Shown here piece after piece: positions 35,573 through 45,392 of a DNA stretch of 64,000 nt. This stretch comes from AP-15 sp963772965 (GTDB taxonomy: Bacteria > Pseudomonadota > Alphaproteobacteria > ATCC43930 > CGMCC-115725). The stretch covers positions 186,001 to 250,000 of the forward strand of contig CAVYZU010000012.1 in the NCBI GenBank assembly GCA_963772965.1. Direction: 5' to 3'. The notes beneath the pieces were generated by a model. It had not been told where the DNA came from. It was given only the letters and a program-made list of their open reading frames with translations, and made no database searches. The position numbers and the translations under genes are program-made. Numbering within the stretch: position 1 is the first letter of the stretch; every line of letters begins with the position of its first letter.

Positions 35573-37495
35573 ATGGACGATGTCCATCTTAAACGCAGAC
35601 TGACAGCAGTGCTGTTGGCCGATGTCGTCGGCTACAGCCGATTGATGAGTGCCGACGAGCAAGGCACCCATCTGCGGCTCGCCGATTACGTCAGCGCCAT
35701 TGTCGAACCTGCCGTTTCCAAGCACGGCGGCCGATTCGTGCGCAGCATGGGCGACGGGATGCTGGTCGAGTTCGACAGCGCCGTCGACGCGGTGCGTTGC
35801 GGCATCGATATTCAGCGCGGTTTTGCCGAGCTTGAGCCGGCGGAGAAGGCTCAGCGCATCCAGCTTCGCATCGGCATCAACACCGGGGACGTCATCGTCG
35901 GTGAGCACGACATTCACGGCAACAGCATCAATATCGCGGCCCGGCTCGAAGGCTTGGCCGAACCGGGAGGGATTTACGTTACCCGCGGTGTCCACGATCA
36001 GTTATTAGGCTACCCCGATCTGTCGTTCGCGGACATGGGTGATCGCCGAGTCAAAAACATCGATCACCCAATTCGTGTTTTTCGGGTCGATTACGATCAG
36101 GAACCGCCAGACACAACCTTTACAGGGCGACTGATCGGCGCTGCTCATCGGCTGTACCGGTCAGCGGTTCCGCCACAATCGCGCTGGCAAAGGGTCATCG
36201 GCATCGTCCTTGCCATAGCCGTCGCGTTTGGCATGGCGGCGCCGCATGTCTGGCACGGCGGCGACCCACTCCCGCCCCGCGCCTCAATTGTTGTCATGCC
36301 GTTCAACAATTTTAGTAGCGACCGTACTGAAGGTTATGTCGCCGACGCCATTACTGACGATTTGACAACCGATTTGGCGCGGCTCAAAGGCACCTTTGTC
36401 ATCGCGCGTAACACCGCCTTTACCTTCAAAGACCGGCCGGTCGATGCCCGCGAAGTCGGCAAGGAATGCGGGGTTCGCTATATGCTCGAAGGTAGCATTA
36501 CGCGGGCCGGCAACCAGATCGAGACCAACGTCCAGCTTATCGATACGCAGACAGGGGCTCATGTCTGGGCCGATAGGTTTGTCCACGAAGTTACTGACTT
36601 CATCGAACTGGAAAAGGCAATCACCGGGCGCATTGCGACATCGCTGAACATCCAACTGATTAGAGCCGAGGGCCGTCGCCTTACGGACGAGCAGGCCCGC
36701 AACCCCGACGCGGTTGATCTGCGCTTCCGGGGTATGAGTATCTATTTTTCTTCGATCTCCCCGGAGCACAGCCAAGAGGCCCGCAATTACCTCGAAGAAT
36801 CAGTGCGACGCGACCCGCAATCGGCCGAAGCCTGGGGCTGGCTCGCCGAAATCCTGGTGATGCAGTACGTGCATCGATGGAACAATGCAGGAAAACCGGG
36901 ACTTAAAGAAGCCGACGACGCCGTGCGCAAAGCTCAGTCAATCGACCCCAATATCGGCCAAGTATATTATGCCGAAGGGTTGGTTCTCCGAGCGAAGGGC
37001 GAGCACAACGCGGCGTTAGAAACTTTCACCCGTGCCTTCGAGCTCGATCCGAGCCTAACACGCGCTCTCGCCGAAAAGGCCAATGAACTCACGCTAGTCG
37101 GAAGACCGGCTGAAGCGCCGGCGTTGGTTGAGACAGCAATAAAACTCAGTCCGCGCGATCCGTCACTGGGCGGGTTTTACTGGATTATCGGACGAGCGCG
37201 ATTTTACTCCGGCGATTATCGGGAAACGATTTCGTGGCTAAGAAAATCGGTCGCGCTGCGACCCGACGATTGGTTCAATCGGCTGTATCTGGTCAGCGCC
37301 TACGCGCTCGACGGTCAAACAGATGAGGCGAAAAGAGTTTTACAAGAGTTTTACAATCGCCCGAAGTTTACAGGCTACACGCTTCAGAAGGTAGAAGCGG
37401 ACGAGAAAGCGACGCCGAACGACAACAAACTTGTCGTCTCGGTTCGGCAAAAATTTCACGAGGGCCTGCAACTCGCAGGCATGACAGCGCGATGA
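35573..37495 (+). CDS. Class III adenylate/guanylate cyclase with membrane helix and TPR domain
   Basis: A 640-residue protein. Residues about 7-170 form a class III cyclase domain: metal Asp in LLADVVGYSRLM and SMGDGMLVEF, and the transition-state Asn/Arg in NSINIAARLEGL, so it looks active. One membrane helix follows (VIGIVLAIAVAFGMAAP), then a TolB-N-like region (SIVVMPFNNFSSD... GSITRAGNQIETNVQLID) and about 200 residues of TPR. Both following genes resemble this TPR part. An alternative GTG start is at 35564. The nucleotide made (cAMP or cGMP) and the signal are unknown. Confidence 0.88.
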   Translation: MDDVHLKRRLTAVLLADVVGYSRLMSADEQGTHLRLADYVSAIVEPAVSKHGGRFVRSMGDGMLVEFDSAVDAVRCGIDIQRGFAELEPAEKAQRIQLRIGINTGDVIVGEHDIHGNSINIAARLEGLAEPGGIYVTRGVHDQLLGYPDLSFADMGDRRVKNIDHPIRVFRVDYDQEPPDTTFTGRLIGAAHRLYRSAVPPQSRWQRVIGIVLAIAVAFGMAAPHVWHGGDPLPPRASIVVMPFNNFSSDRTEGYVADAITDDLTTDLARLKGTFVIARNTAFTFKDRPVDAREVGKECGVRYMLEGSITRAGNQIETNVQLIDTQTGAHVWADRFVHEVTDFIELEKAITGRIATSLNIQLIRAEGRRLTDEQARNPDAVDLRFRGMSIYFSSISPEHSQEARNYLEESVRRDPQSAEAWGWLAEILVMQYVHRWNNAGKPGLKEADDAVRKAQSIDPNIGQVYYAEGLVLRAKGEHNAALETFTRAFELDPSLTRALAEKANELTLVGRPAEAPALVETAIKLSPRDPSLGGFYWIIGRARFYSGDYRETISWLRKSVALRPDDWFNRLYLVSAYALDGQTDEAKRVLQEFYNRPKFTGYTLQKVEADEKATPNDNKLVVSVRQKFHEGLQLAGMTAR

Positions 37496-37550
37496 CCAAT
37501 CGGAGTTCGTAATTAAATCAGCGTTCAGCACTTCAATGGGAGACCAAAAG

Positions 37551-38351
37551 ATGGCGCACGCCATGACATCTCACTTAAGCGCAGATACAGGCGACCTAAT
37601 ATCGAACGCTGTAGTCTCGCCGGAAGCAAGCTTCTTTATCCGCCAGATCCTGCAAAGCGCGCTGGCCCTTTCGCCAGGAAGTGCGGCTGCTCCTTGGGCG
37701 GCCGAAGCCAGCGCCTTATTGGCGAATGTGTTAATGAACGATTATTTGAACTGGTGGAACGCTGCGGATCAAAACGAGCGACAAAAAGAGCTAACAGACG
37801 CTCAAAATGCCGTACAGCAAGCGGGAAACTCGGCGCTGGCGTATCATGCGCGCGGCCTGATTTGCCGAGCGCAGAAAGACCATCACGGCGCAATGCGAGC
37901 CTTTAGGACAGCAAGGAGCCTTGATAACCGATTTGCTCGTGTCCACGCTCAATTTGGCAACCAAAAGATACTTCTCGGTAGAGAGAGCGAGGCTCACGCA
38001 CCCCTGGATAGAGCGATGAAGCTCAGTCCGAACCATCCGGCTTCCGGATATTTTTACTGGGGCGAAGGTCGAGCTTATTTCCAAGAGACCCTTTGGCACA
38101 ATGCAATCAGTTGGTTGAAGATGTCGGTCGCGGCGCTGCCGACGGTTTGGTACAACCGCTGTTATCTAGCAGCTGCGCTAGATAGCGTCGGTTATAAACC
38201 TGTCGCCCAAGAAACTATGCGAGACTTCCTTAACCTGTTTGACAGAACCACTTTGGCGCGAGCTGTCGCCTCGCTGCAGCCAAATTCCAGCGACCCTTCG
38301 ACGGTGACCGCGGCACGCCAACGAGTTCATGACTTTCTCGCGCAATTTTAA
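37551..38351 (+). CDS. TPR protein, paralogue of the cyclase C-terminal module (1)
   Basis: A 266-residue protein without signal peptide or cyclase domain. It aligns along its length with the TPR end of the upstream cyclase: NDYLNWWNAADQNERQKEL matches the cyclase VHRWNNAGKPGLKEA, YFYWGEGRAYFQETLWHNAI matches FYWIIGRARFYSGDYRETI, and the end STVTAARQRVHDFL matches LVVSVRQKFHEGL. The ATG at 37551 has GGGAGA eight bases before it. Same strand, 55 bases after the cyclase. Role unknown; it could compete for or extend the cyclase's partner binding. Confidence 0.75.
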   Translation: MAHAMTSHLSADTGDLISNAVVSPEASFFIRQILQSALALSPGSAAAPWAAEASALLANVLMNDYLNWWNAADQNERQKELTDAQNAVQQAGNSALAYHARGLICRAQKDHHGAMRAFRTARSLDNRFARVHAQFGNQKILLGRESEAHAPLDRAMKLSPNHPASGYFYWGEGRAYFQETLWHNAISWLKMSVAALPTVWYNRCYLAAALDSVGYKPVAQETMRDFLNLFDRTTLARAVASLQPNSSDPSTVTAARQRVHDFLAQF

Positions 38352-38480
38352 TGACCCACTTCCGCTTCAGTTCGTCGCGCGAAGCAATGGGATAACTCGT
38401 TGCTTCCGCACCTTTAGCTAAATCATAAGTCCAAATAATGGGGCGACTACCTCGCAGCAGCCAGTCCGTAGAGGCAGCAA

Positions 38481-39299
38481 ATGGACGATGACAGCAACTC
38501 TAATCCCGGCGATCTGATCGAACAGGCGAGGGCGATTCAAACTCAAGTAATGACCCCAGACAACTCGCTGCTGATCCGACAGCTACTGAGAAAGGCTTTA
38601 AAAAACCCGGTGGGCGTCGAGGATCGCCGGCTGGCGGAGACATGGTGCTTCCTGGCCGAAGTAGTGATGTGCGATTGTTTAAACCGCTGGAACGACGCCG
38701 GATCGGCAGAACTCGCCGAGGCCGAAGGTGCGGTGCAGCGCGCCCTTGATATCGCTCCCGGGCTGGCTGCGGCGTATTACGCGAGCGGACTTATTCATCG
38801 GGCTAAGGGAGAGCATGAGGCGTCGCTCGCCGCATTTACTCGGACCGTTGAGCTCAATCCGGATTTTGCGCTAGCTCACGCCCAGCAAGGGGCACAATTG
38901 ATTTATACCGGCAGGCCGTTGGAGGCTCTGCAGCCGATCGAGACCGCGATCCGGATCAGCCGCCCGAACAACCCCTCGCGTCCTATGTTTTACTGGTATC
39001 TGGGGCGAGCCTACTTTGTTGCTGGGAATTATGTGGAGGCAATTAAATGTCTGCAACAATCCGTCGAAGGGCGTGACAATGTCTGGTATAATAACCTGCA
39101 TCTTGTTAGTGCGCACGCCCTCAACTGTGATAGAGAAGCGGCCGCCACGACGCTTCGAAAATTTAGCGATCACTTTCCTAACTACACCATTACCCGCGTC
39201 ATCCACAATGAGCAGGCCAATCCGCATAATCATCCGGTTATGCTGGCCGCCCGCCAAAAATTTCATGAAGGTCTCGTTCTAGCAGGCATGCCGGAGTAA
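38481..39299 (+). CDS. TPR protein, paralogue of the cyclase C-terminal module (2)
   Basis: A 272-residue second stand-alone copy of the same TPR module. NRWNDAGSAELAEAEGAVQRAL, FYWYLGRAYFVAGNYVEAIK, VWYNNLHLVSAHAL and the end AARQKFHEGLVLAGMPE parallel the cyclase end VRQKFHEGLQLAGM. It has GAGG before its ATG and lies 129 bases after the first TPR gene. The C-terminal match to the cyclase is closer than that of copy 1. Function unknown. Confidence 0.75.
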   Translation: MDDDSNSNPGDLIEQARAIQTQVMTPDNSLLIRQLLRKALKNPVGVEDRRLAETWCFLAEVVMCDCLNRWNDAGSAELAEAEGAVQRALDIAPGLAAAYYASGLIHRAKGEHEASLAAFTRTVELNPDFALAHAQQGAQLIYTGRPLEALQPIETAIRISRPNNPSRPMFYWYLGRAYFVAGNYVEAIKCLQQSVEGRDNVWYNNLHLVSAHALNCDREAAATTLRKFSDHFPNYTITRVIHNEQANPHNHPVMLAARQKFHEGLVLAGMPE

Positions 39300-39425
39300 T
39301 GGATGATGGACAGAAATCGCGTAATTCATTGAACAATACTTCTCGCTCGTCTTTTGTGGACAGAGAGTCCCCGCTGTGTTTTGACCACATCGAGTGCGCG
39401 AGAAATAGCAGCACGCCGCGCATTA

Positions 39426-40614
39426 TCAGCCCGAGCGGAGGATGCGGCGGGCGATCGACCAGCGGTGGACTTCGCTGGGGCCGTCATAGATGCGGAACGG
39501 GCGGACCTCGCGGAACATGCGCGCGACGATCGTGTCGTCGGTGATGCCGAGCCCGCCGAGGATCTGCACGCTGCGATCGACGACGCGCCAGATCGCCTCC
39601 GAACAGATCACTTTGGCCATGCTCGAATTCATGGCCGCCGCGCGCGCCCTGGTCGAGCACCCAGGCGGCGTGCCAGATCACCAGGCGTGAGGTGTGCAAA
39701 TCCATCTCGTTGTCGGCGAGCATAAAGCCGATCCCTTCGTGCTCGCCCAGCGGCTTTCCGAAAGCGGTGCGGCGCCGGGCATAATCGGCGGCGATGTCGT
39801 GAGCGCGGCGGGCGGCCCCGAGCCAGCGCATGCAATGCGTCAATCGCGCCGGAGCCAACCGCACCTGGGCATAACGAAACCCCTCGCCGACCCGGCCGAG
39901 GACGGCGCTTTCCGGCACTCGCAGCCCGTCGAGCCGGATCACCGCATGGCCGCCCGACATGTATTGGTCGAGCGTCTCGAGCACCCGCTCGATTTTCATC
40001 CCGGGCACATCCATCGGTGACAGGAACATCGTGGCGCCGGCCGGGCCGCCGGTATCGCTGTCGGTTTTCGCCATGATGATTGCGAATTCGGCACCAACGG
40101 CACCGGTGATCAGCCATTTCTCGCCGTCGATGACAAAGTCGCCGCGGTTGCCATCGGCGGCTCGTCTCGCCGTCGTCTTCAGCATCGAGGGATCGGAACC
40201 CGCCCCCGGCGCCGGCTCGGTCATCATAAAGCAGGAGCGGATCTCGCCCGCCGCCAATGGCCGCAGCCATTGCTCTTTTTGATGCGCTTCGCCGACTTGC
40301 TCGAGGAGGTGCATGTTGCCTTCGTCAGGGGCGAAGCAATTGAGCGCCACCGGTCCCAACGGCGAGTAGCCGGCAGCCTCGAAGACGATAGCCTTGCCGC
40401 GATGGTCGAGACCGAGCCCGCCCCACTCACGCCCGACATGCGGCGACAACAGCCCGGCCTGGCGGCCGATTGCGACCAGTTCGCGGCGCAATTCGGGAGC
40501 AGGACCGTGCGGGGTCTGTCTCGGATCGGCCTCGTAGGGGATGATCTCCTCGCGCACCAGCCGCTCGGTGCGTTCCTTCAGCTCTACTAGATCGTCAGGG
40601 ACAGAAAAGTCCAT
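39426..40614 (-). pseudogene. Acyl-CoA dehydrogenase, frameshifted
   Basis: Acyl-CoA dehydrogenase of about 395 residues when repaired. The main frame holds EWGGLGLDHRGKAIVFEAAG, MMTEPAPGAGSDPS, WLITGAVGAEFAIIMAK and RRTAFGKPLGEHEGIG, but after VLDQGARGG it drifts into unrelated sequence. The true C-terminus (VDRSVQILGGLGITDDTIV, YDGPSEVHRWSIARRIL) continues in another frame from about 39632. A single extra G, or equivalent, in the GC-rich run near 39633-39646 explains it. The substrate is not predictable. Confidence 0.85.
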
Positions 40615-40715
40615 TGCCGGGTCCACCTGTCATCGCTGTGCCGCGAGGGCATCGTCGGGGTGCGCCACCCAGCGGTCAAGATCGGCCAATGATTGCTATA
40701 ATCGTTATTTCTAGA

Positions 40716-40744
40716 TTGACACTGTTGCTTATTTATGTTTATGT
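40716..40744 (+). promoter_or_regulatory. Candidate sigma-70 promoter in an AT-rich pocket
   Basis: TTGACA at 40716-40721, 17 bases, then TTATGT at 40739-40744, inside the most AT-rich stretch of this part of the window. It points toward the small HTH gene at 40906, leaving a leader of about 150 bases. Recognised by match to consensus only. Confidence 0.4.
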
Positions 40745-40905
40745 TCTGTTCTCGCTCACGGCGTGGTCGGCCGGCTCGGCGCAACCCGGAGGAGGCAGAT
40801 TTGCGGCGTTCGGGATTCGAAGCGTCGACAGGTTATCGCTCGAAATCGGCGCGGTTGGCCGGAGCGCTCAGCGCGCATTTGTTCAGTCCACAAGCAGAGG
40901 TATCG

Positions 40906-41184
40906 ATGCCTTTTCACGACGATCCCCAATCCTGCATTCGTTCAGCACTCCGCCGCCGGCGCCGCGCCTTGGGGCTGACCCAGGACGCGACGGCGCGCCT
41001 GCTCGGCATGCCGCGATTGACTTATCACCGGATCGAGACCGGCGCTCGCCACATCCACTTCGCCGACCTCGCCGCGATCTGCGAAATCTTCCACTGCGCG
41101 CCGGGCGAATTGCTGCAGGATAGCCAGCTCGCCGCCGCCTTCTCTCACGCTGCAAGCGAATTGCTCGGCCAAGCGCCGGCTTAA
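40906..41184 (+). CDS. Small XRE-type helix-turn-helix protein
   Basis: A 92-residue protein that is almost only a helix-turn-helix: SALRRRRRALGLTQDATARL followed by TYHRIETGARHIHFADLAAI. The ATG at 40906 has AGAGG six bases upstream; the frame is open further back but without protein features. Such minimal Cro-like regulators occur as antitoxins or phage-like regulators, but no toxin gene adjoins. Target unknown. Confidence 0.7.
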   Translation: MPFHDDPQSCIRSALRRRRRALGLTQDATARLLGMPRLTYHRIETGARHIHFADLAAICEIFHCAPGELLQDSQLAAAFSHAASELLGQAPA

Positions 41185-41371
41185 CCTCCGACATGGTCGC
41201 CGGTCGAGCACGATGCGAATAGCCCGCACGGACTCTGGGCTCGCTAAATCTCCTTCGACAAAGACGGAGGCGCCTGATCTCGTACCTGATAAAACAGGGA
41301 TAACAGGGAGCGCGAGCTCCTTGCCCGCATGCGGCAGAGGCAGCCGCGGTCCGACGAGAGGCTGGCGCCGG

Positions 41372-42541
41372 TCACCGCGGGGAGAGCTTCTTTTCAGCGA
41401 GGCGGGCGAACAGGCTGGCGCCGAGCGGCAGCGCCGCGTCGTTGAAATCGTAGCCGGGGTTGTGGACCTCGCAGCCGCCCTCTCCGTCGCCATTGCCGAT
41501 CCGGATATAGGCGCCGGGGCGCTGTTCGAGCATGTAAGAGAAATCTTCTGACGCCATCACGAGATGGCCGTCGCGATTGACATTATCGGCGCCAGCCAAC
41601 TCGGCCGCGACATCGGCGATAAAACGCGTCTCGGTCTCGTCATTGACCAGCGGCGGAAACAAAGCCCGGAAATCGAGCTCGGCCGTAGCCCCGAACGCGT
41701 CGGCGATGCCCGTCGCGATCCGCCGCATATTGTCCTCGATCAATTTCATCGTCTCGCGACTGAAGCAGCGGGCAGTGCCCCGGATCACGGCACTCTCGGG
41801 GATGACGTTGTAAGCCGCACCGGCGTGGATTTGGGTTACGCTGACGACAGCCGTATCGATCGGCCGGACATTGCGGGACACGATCGTCTGCAATGCGATC
41901 GCGATGTGGCTTGCGGTGATCACCGGGTCGATACCGGATTCGGGACGCGCACCGTGGGCGCCGCAGCCGGTCACCGCGATGTCGAAATAGGCGCCGCCCG
42001 CCATCATCGCGCCGCTGCGGATCTGGAATTTGCCGACCGCGAGCCCCGGGCTGTTGTGCATGCCAAAGATCGCATCGCATGGGAAGCGGTCGAACAGGCC
42101 ATCGGCGACCATCGCGGCGCCGCCGCCGAGCCCCTCCTCAGCTGGCTGAAAGATCAAATTTACGGTGCCGTCGAAATTGCGGGTCTCGGCGAGATAGCGC
42201 GCCGCACCGAGCAGCATCGTCGTGTGCCCGTCATGACCGCAGGCGTGCATCGTCCCCTGCTTTTGCGAGCGGTAGGGGAGGTCGGTCGCCTCCTCAATCG
42301 GCAATGCGTCCATATCGGCGCGCAGCCCGATCGCACGCTGCGAATTGCCGGCGCGCAATCGGCCGACCACGCCGGTCTTGCCGATGCCACGAAATACTTC
42401 AAAGCCGAATTGAGCGAGCTTTTGCGCGACCAAGTCGGAAGTGCGTTGCTCCTCAAAACCGAGCTCGGGATGGGCGTGAATGTCGTGCCGCCATTCCTTC
42501 ATGTCGTCGTGAAACTGCGCAATCCGTTCGATGATGTTCAT
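41372..42541 (-). CDS. M20-family amidohydrolase (hippurate/N-acyl-amino-acid hydrolase type), copy A
   Basis: A 389-residue metallopeptidase-like amidohydrolase that cleaves N-acyl-amino acids. Metal-site motifs: MHACGHDGHTTMLLGAA, FQPAEEGLGGG, and HNSPGLAVG; the dimerisation insert includes GAHGARPESGID. GAGGCGGGC precedes the ATG. The next gene upstream on the same strand is a full-length paralogue of exactly the same length, pointing to tandem duplication. The exact acyl substrate is unknown. Confidence 0.9.
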   Translation of the reverse strand: MNIIERIAQFHDDMKEWRHDIHAHPELGFEEQRTSDLVAQKLAQFGFEVFRGIGKTGVVGRLRAGNSQRAIGLRADMDALPIEEATDLPYRSQKQGTMHACGHDGHTTMLLGAARYLAETRNFDGTVNLIFQPAEEGLGGGAAMVADGLFDRFPCDAIFGMHNSPGLAVGKFQIRSGAMMAGGAYFDIAVTGCGAHGARPESGIDPVITASHIAIALQTIVSRNVRPIDTAVVSVTQIHAGAAYNVIPESAVIRGTARCFSRETMKLIEDNMRRIATGIADAFGATAELDFRALFPPLVNDETETRFIADVAAELAGADNVNRDGHLVMASEDFSYMLEQRPGAYIRIGNGDGEGGCEVHNPGYDFNDAALPLGASLFARLAEKKLSPR

Positions 42542-42658
42542 GCCCGCCTCAGGTGACTAATCGACCGCACTGTCGCCGACCCGTTGCCGGCTGGCAATCC
42601 AAAGCATGCTGCGACGAGCCTCCCCCTCGCCGTCCGATAGAAGGGGGCTTTCGAGTGA

Positions 42659-43828
42659 TCAGGTCGGGGCGAGCTTGCGTTCGGCGAGGCGGGCAAATAG
42701 GCTGGCGCCCAATGGCAGGATGGCGTCGTTAAAATCGTAGCCGGGGTGGTGCAGGCCGCGGGCGCAAGGGTTATCCGAGTTGCCGATTTGGATATAGGCG
42801 CCGGGCCGCTTTTCGAGCATCAGCGAGAAATCTTCCGACACCATCGCCGGCTCGCCGTCGCGGTCGACATTAGCGTCGCCGACCAGTTCGGCCGCGACGT
42901 CAGCTAAAAAGGCAGCTTCTTTCGCATCGTTTACCAGTGCCGGATAGCTGATCCGGAAATCGAGTTCGGCCGTCGCCCCGAACGCGCTTGCAACACCCGA
43001 GGCGATGCGGCGCATGTTCACCTCGATCATCGCCATCGTCTCGCGGGTGAAGGAACGCGCAGTCCCGCGGATCACGGCGCGCTCGGGGATCACATTGTAA
43101 GCTTCGCCGGCATGGATTTGGGTCAGGCTCAACACCGCGGTGTCGATGGGCCGGACATTGCGTGACACGATGGTCTGCAATGCCACCGCGATGTGGCTCG
43201 CAATTACCACCGGGTCGATGCCGGATTCGGGACGTGCACCGTGCGCGCCGCGCCCGCTGACGGTGATGTCGAAGCGTGCCGCACCCGCCCACATCGGGCC
43301 GCTGCGCAACTGGAACTTGCCCTCGCCGAGACCCGGCCAATTGTGCATGCCAAAGATTGCATCGCACGGAAACCGGTCGAAGAGACCGTCGGCGATCATC
43401 GCCGCGCCACCGCCGAGCCCTTCCTCGGCCGGCTGAAAGATCAGGTGCACGGTGCCGTCGAAATTGCGGGTCTCGGCAAGATAGCGCGCCGCGCCAAGCA
43501 GCATCGTCGTATGCCCGTCGTGCCCGCATGCATGCATCCGCCCGTCATTCTGCGAACGATACGGGAGATTGGTCGCTTCCTCGATCGGCAACGCGTCCAT
43601 ATCGGCGCGCAGACCAATCGCACGCGGCGAACTGCCGGCGCGCAACCGCCCGACAACGCCGGTCTTGCCGATGCCGCGGAAGATCTCGATGCCGAACTCG
43701 GTAAGCTTTTGCGCGACAAAATCCGAGGTTTGCTGCTCCTGAAACCCGAGTTCGGGATGGGCGTGGATGCGATGGCGCCATTCATTCATCTCGTCCTGGA
43801 ATGCCGCGATGTCCCGAATGACCGCCAT
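42659..43828 (-). CDS. M20-family amidohydrolase (hippurate/N-acyl-amino-acid hydrolase type), copy B
   Basis: A 389-residue paralogue of copy A, with the same motifs (MHACGHDGHTTMLLGAA, FQPAEEGLGGG, HNWPGLGEG, GAHGARPESGID). Differences cluster at the N-terminus and in the last third, where copy A has DGEGGCEVHNPG and copy B SDNPCARGLHHPG. The ATG at 43828 follows GGAGG by six bases; the longer frame to 43858 is rejected. It is divergent from the CoA-transferase gene at 43954. Confidence 0.9.
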   Translation of the reverse strand: MAVIRDIAAFQDEMNEWRHRIHAHPELGFQEQQTSDFVAQKLTEFGIEIFRGIGKTGVVGRLRAGSSPRAIGLRADMDALPIEEATNLPYRSQNDGRMHACGHDGHTTMLLGAARYLAETRNFDGTVHLIFQPAEEGLGGGAAMIADGLFDRFPCDAIFGMHNWPGLGEGKFQLRSGPMWAGAARFDITVSGRGAHGARPESGIDPVVIASHIAVALQTIVSRNVRPIDTAVLSLTQIHAGEAYNVIPERAVIRGTARSFTRETMAMIEVNMRRIASGVASAFGATAELDFRISYPALVNDAKEAAFLADVAAELVGDANVDRDGEPAMVSEDFSLMLEKRPGAYIQIGNSDNPCARGLHHPGYDFNDAILPLGASLFARLAERKLAPT

Positions 43829-43953
43829 AGCCTGCCTCCGCCGTCCGCCCGGCCACACTGCGCCGACCGGAGCATAACTGGCAATCTGGCTCGCGCATCG
43901 CGGCGAACGCGCTATAGTGATGCCAGACTTATTCTCGGGAGGAGTAACGAGCG

Positions 43954-45186
43954 ATGACGATTGAGGGCGTGGAACTGGATTGCCTGCAAGGCGTGCGGGT
44001 CGTTGACTTCACACAGTTCGAGGCCGGACCATCCTGCACCGAGTCGCTCGCCTGGCTCGGCGCCGAGGTCGTCAAGATCGAGAACCCGTTGACCGGCGAT
44101 CCCGGCCGGCGGCAGCGGCCGGGCCAGCCCGACAACGACCCGTGGTATTTTCACCAGTTCAACGCCAACAAGAAATCGGTGACGCTGAACCTCAAAACCC
44201 CGCGCGCGCTCGAAATCGTCAAGGAGCTGCTGAAAAAGGCCGACATCACCGTCGAAAACATGGCGCCCGGCACGATCGAACGGCTGGGGCTCGGCTATGA
44301 CGCGGTCAAAGAGCTCAATCCCGGCATCATCTATTGCCAGATCAAGGGCTTTGGCACGGGCAGCCCCTATGAAAAGAACCTCGCCTTTGACATGATCGCG
44401 CAGGCCGCCGGCGGTCCCACCAGCGTTACCGGCTATGGCGACCGACCGCCGGTCAAGCCCGGCCCGTCATTTGGCGACACCGGCACCGGCATGCTGATGG
44501 CGATCAGCATTCTCGCGGCATTGTGCCAGCGCGACCGCACCGGCAAAGGCCGGCGGCTGCAGGTCGCGATGCAGGATGCGATGGTCCACTATATGCGGGT
44601 GCCGTTCTCGCGTACCCAGCTCTCCGGCAAGGCGCAGGTCCGCGGCGGCAGCGACCGCTCCCAGCCGGGCGGGCTCGTGCCCTCGGCGCTGTACCCGTGC
44701 AAACCCGGCGGACCCAACGATTATGTCTATGTCTTCTGCAGCCGCGCCAATCCCGAGCATTGGACACGGCTGCTCAAGGTGATCGGCCGCGAAGATCTGG
44801 TCGGCGATGCGCGCTACGAGACCAACCAGGCGCGCAGCCAGCGCGCCGCTGAGGTCGATGAAATCATCGCCGCGTGGACCCGGGAGCAGAGCAAGGAAGA
44901 TGCGATGCGGATCATCGGCGAGGCCGGCGTGCCGGCGGGCGCGGTGTTCGATACCGTCGAGCTGATGAACGACGCCTCGCTCGCCGAACGCGGCATCATG
45001 CAGAACGTCGAGCATCCGACCACCGGGCAATACAAGATGCCGGCATGGCCGGTGCGCTTTGACGGTGCGCCTGCCAGGGTGAAACCGTCGCCATTATTGG
45101 GCCAGCACAATGACGAGGTGCTCGGTCAATGGCTCGGCTTCGATGCCGCCGAAGTCGCGGCATTAAAGACCGAGGGCATCGTCTGA
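43954..45186 (+). CDS. CaiB/BaiF family III CoA-transferase, copy A
   Basis: A 410-residue CoA-transferase that moves CoA between acyl groups through an enzyme-bound anhydride. Family features: GVRVVDFTQFEAGPSCTE, WLGAEVVKIENP, NANKKSVTLNLKT, NMAPGTIERLGLGYD, and LAFDMIAQAAGGPTS, expected to carry the catalytic Asp. GGAGGAG precedes the ATG. It resembles the gene at 46102 throughout, with a glutathione S-transferase gene between. The substrate pair (formyl, carnitine or other) is not determined. Confidence 0.88.
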   Translation: MTIEGVELDCLQGVRVVDFTQFEAGPSCTESLAWLGAEVVKIENPLTGDPGRRQRPGQPDNDPWYFHQFNANKKSVTLNLKTPRALEIVKELLKKADITVENMAPGTIERLGLGYDAVKELNPGIIYCQIKGFGTGSPYEKNLAFDMIAQAAGGPTSVTGYGDRPPVKPGPSFGDTGTGMLMAISILAALCQRDRTGKGRRLQVAMQDAMVHYMRVPFSRTQLSGKAQVRGGSDRSQPGGLVPSALYPCKPGGPNDYVYVFCSRANPEHWTRLLKVIGREDLVGDARYETNQARSQRAAEVDEIIAAWTREQSKEDAMRIIGEAGVPAGAVFDTVELMNDASLAERGIMQNVEHPTTGQYKMPAWPVRFDGAPARVKPSPLLGQHNDEVLGQWLGFDAAEVAALKTEGIV

Positions 45187-45229
45187 CCCAAGACTTGTCA
45201 TTGTTCACGGGTGCAATACGGTAAAACGC

Positions 45230-45305
45230 TTCCCCGGCGGAAGCCGGGGTCCACCTTTCTAGCACTCGGCAGTTGGATCGGTGGATCCCGGCTTTCGCCG
45301 GGAAA
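45230..45305. repeat. Dispersed palindromic repeat, copy 2
   Basis: Left arm 45230-45255 (TTCCCCGGCGGAAGCCGGGG then TCCACC) and right arm 45280-45305 are inverted complements over 26 bases with about three mismatches, around a 24-base centre. Same family as 10041-10095. Transcribed, it would form a long hairpin between the CoA-transferase and GST genes. Confidence 0.8.
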
Positions 45306-45392
45306 GCGGTATGATGGCGGTTTCGCCCAGACGGCCCCAGTCGGTGGATAACTCGCAATGACGACACTGACGAGGCAGCAAGGAGACTTAGG

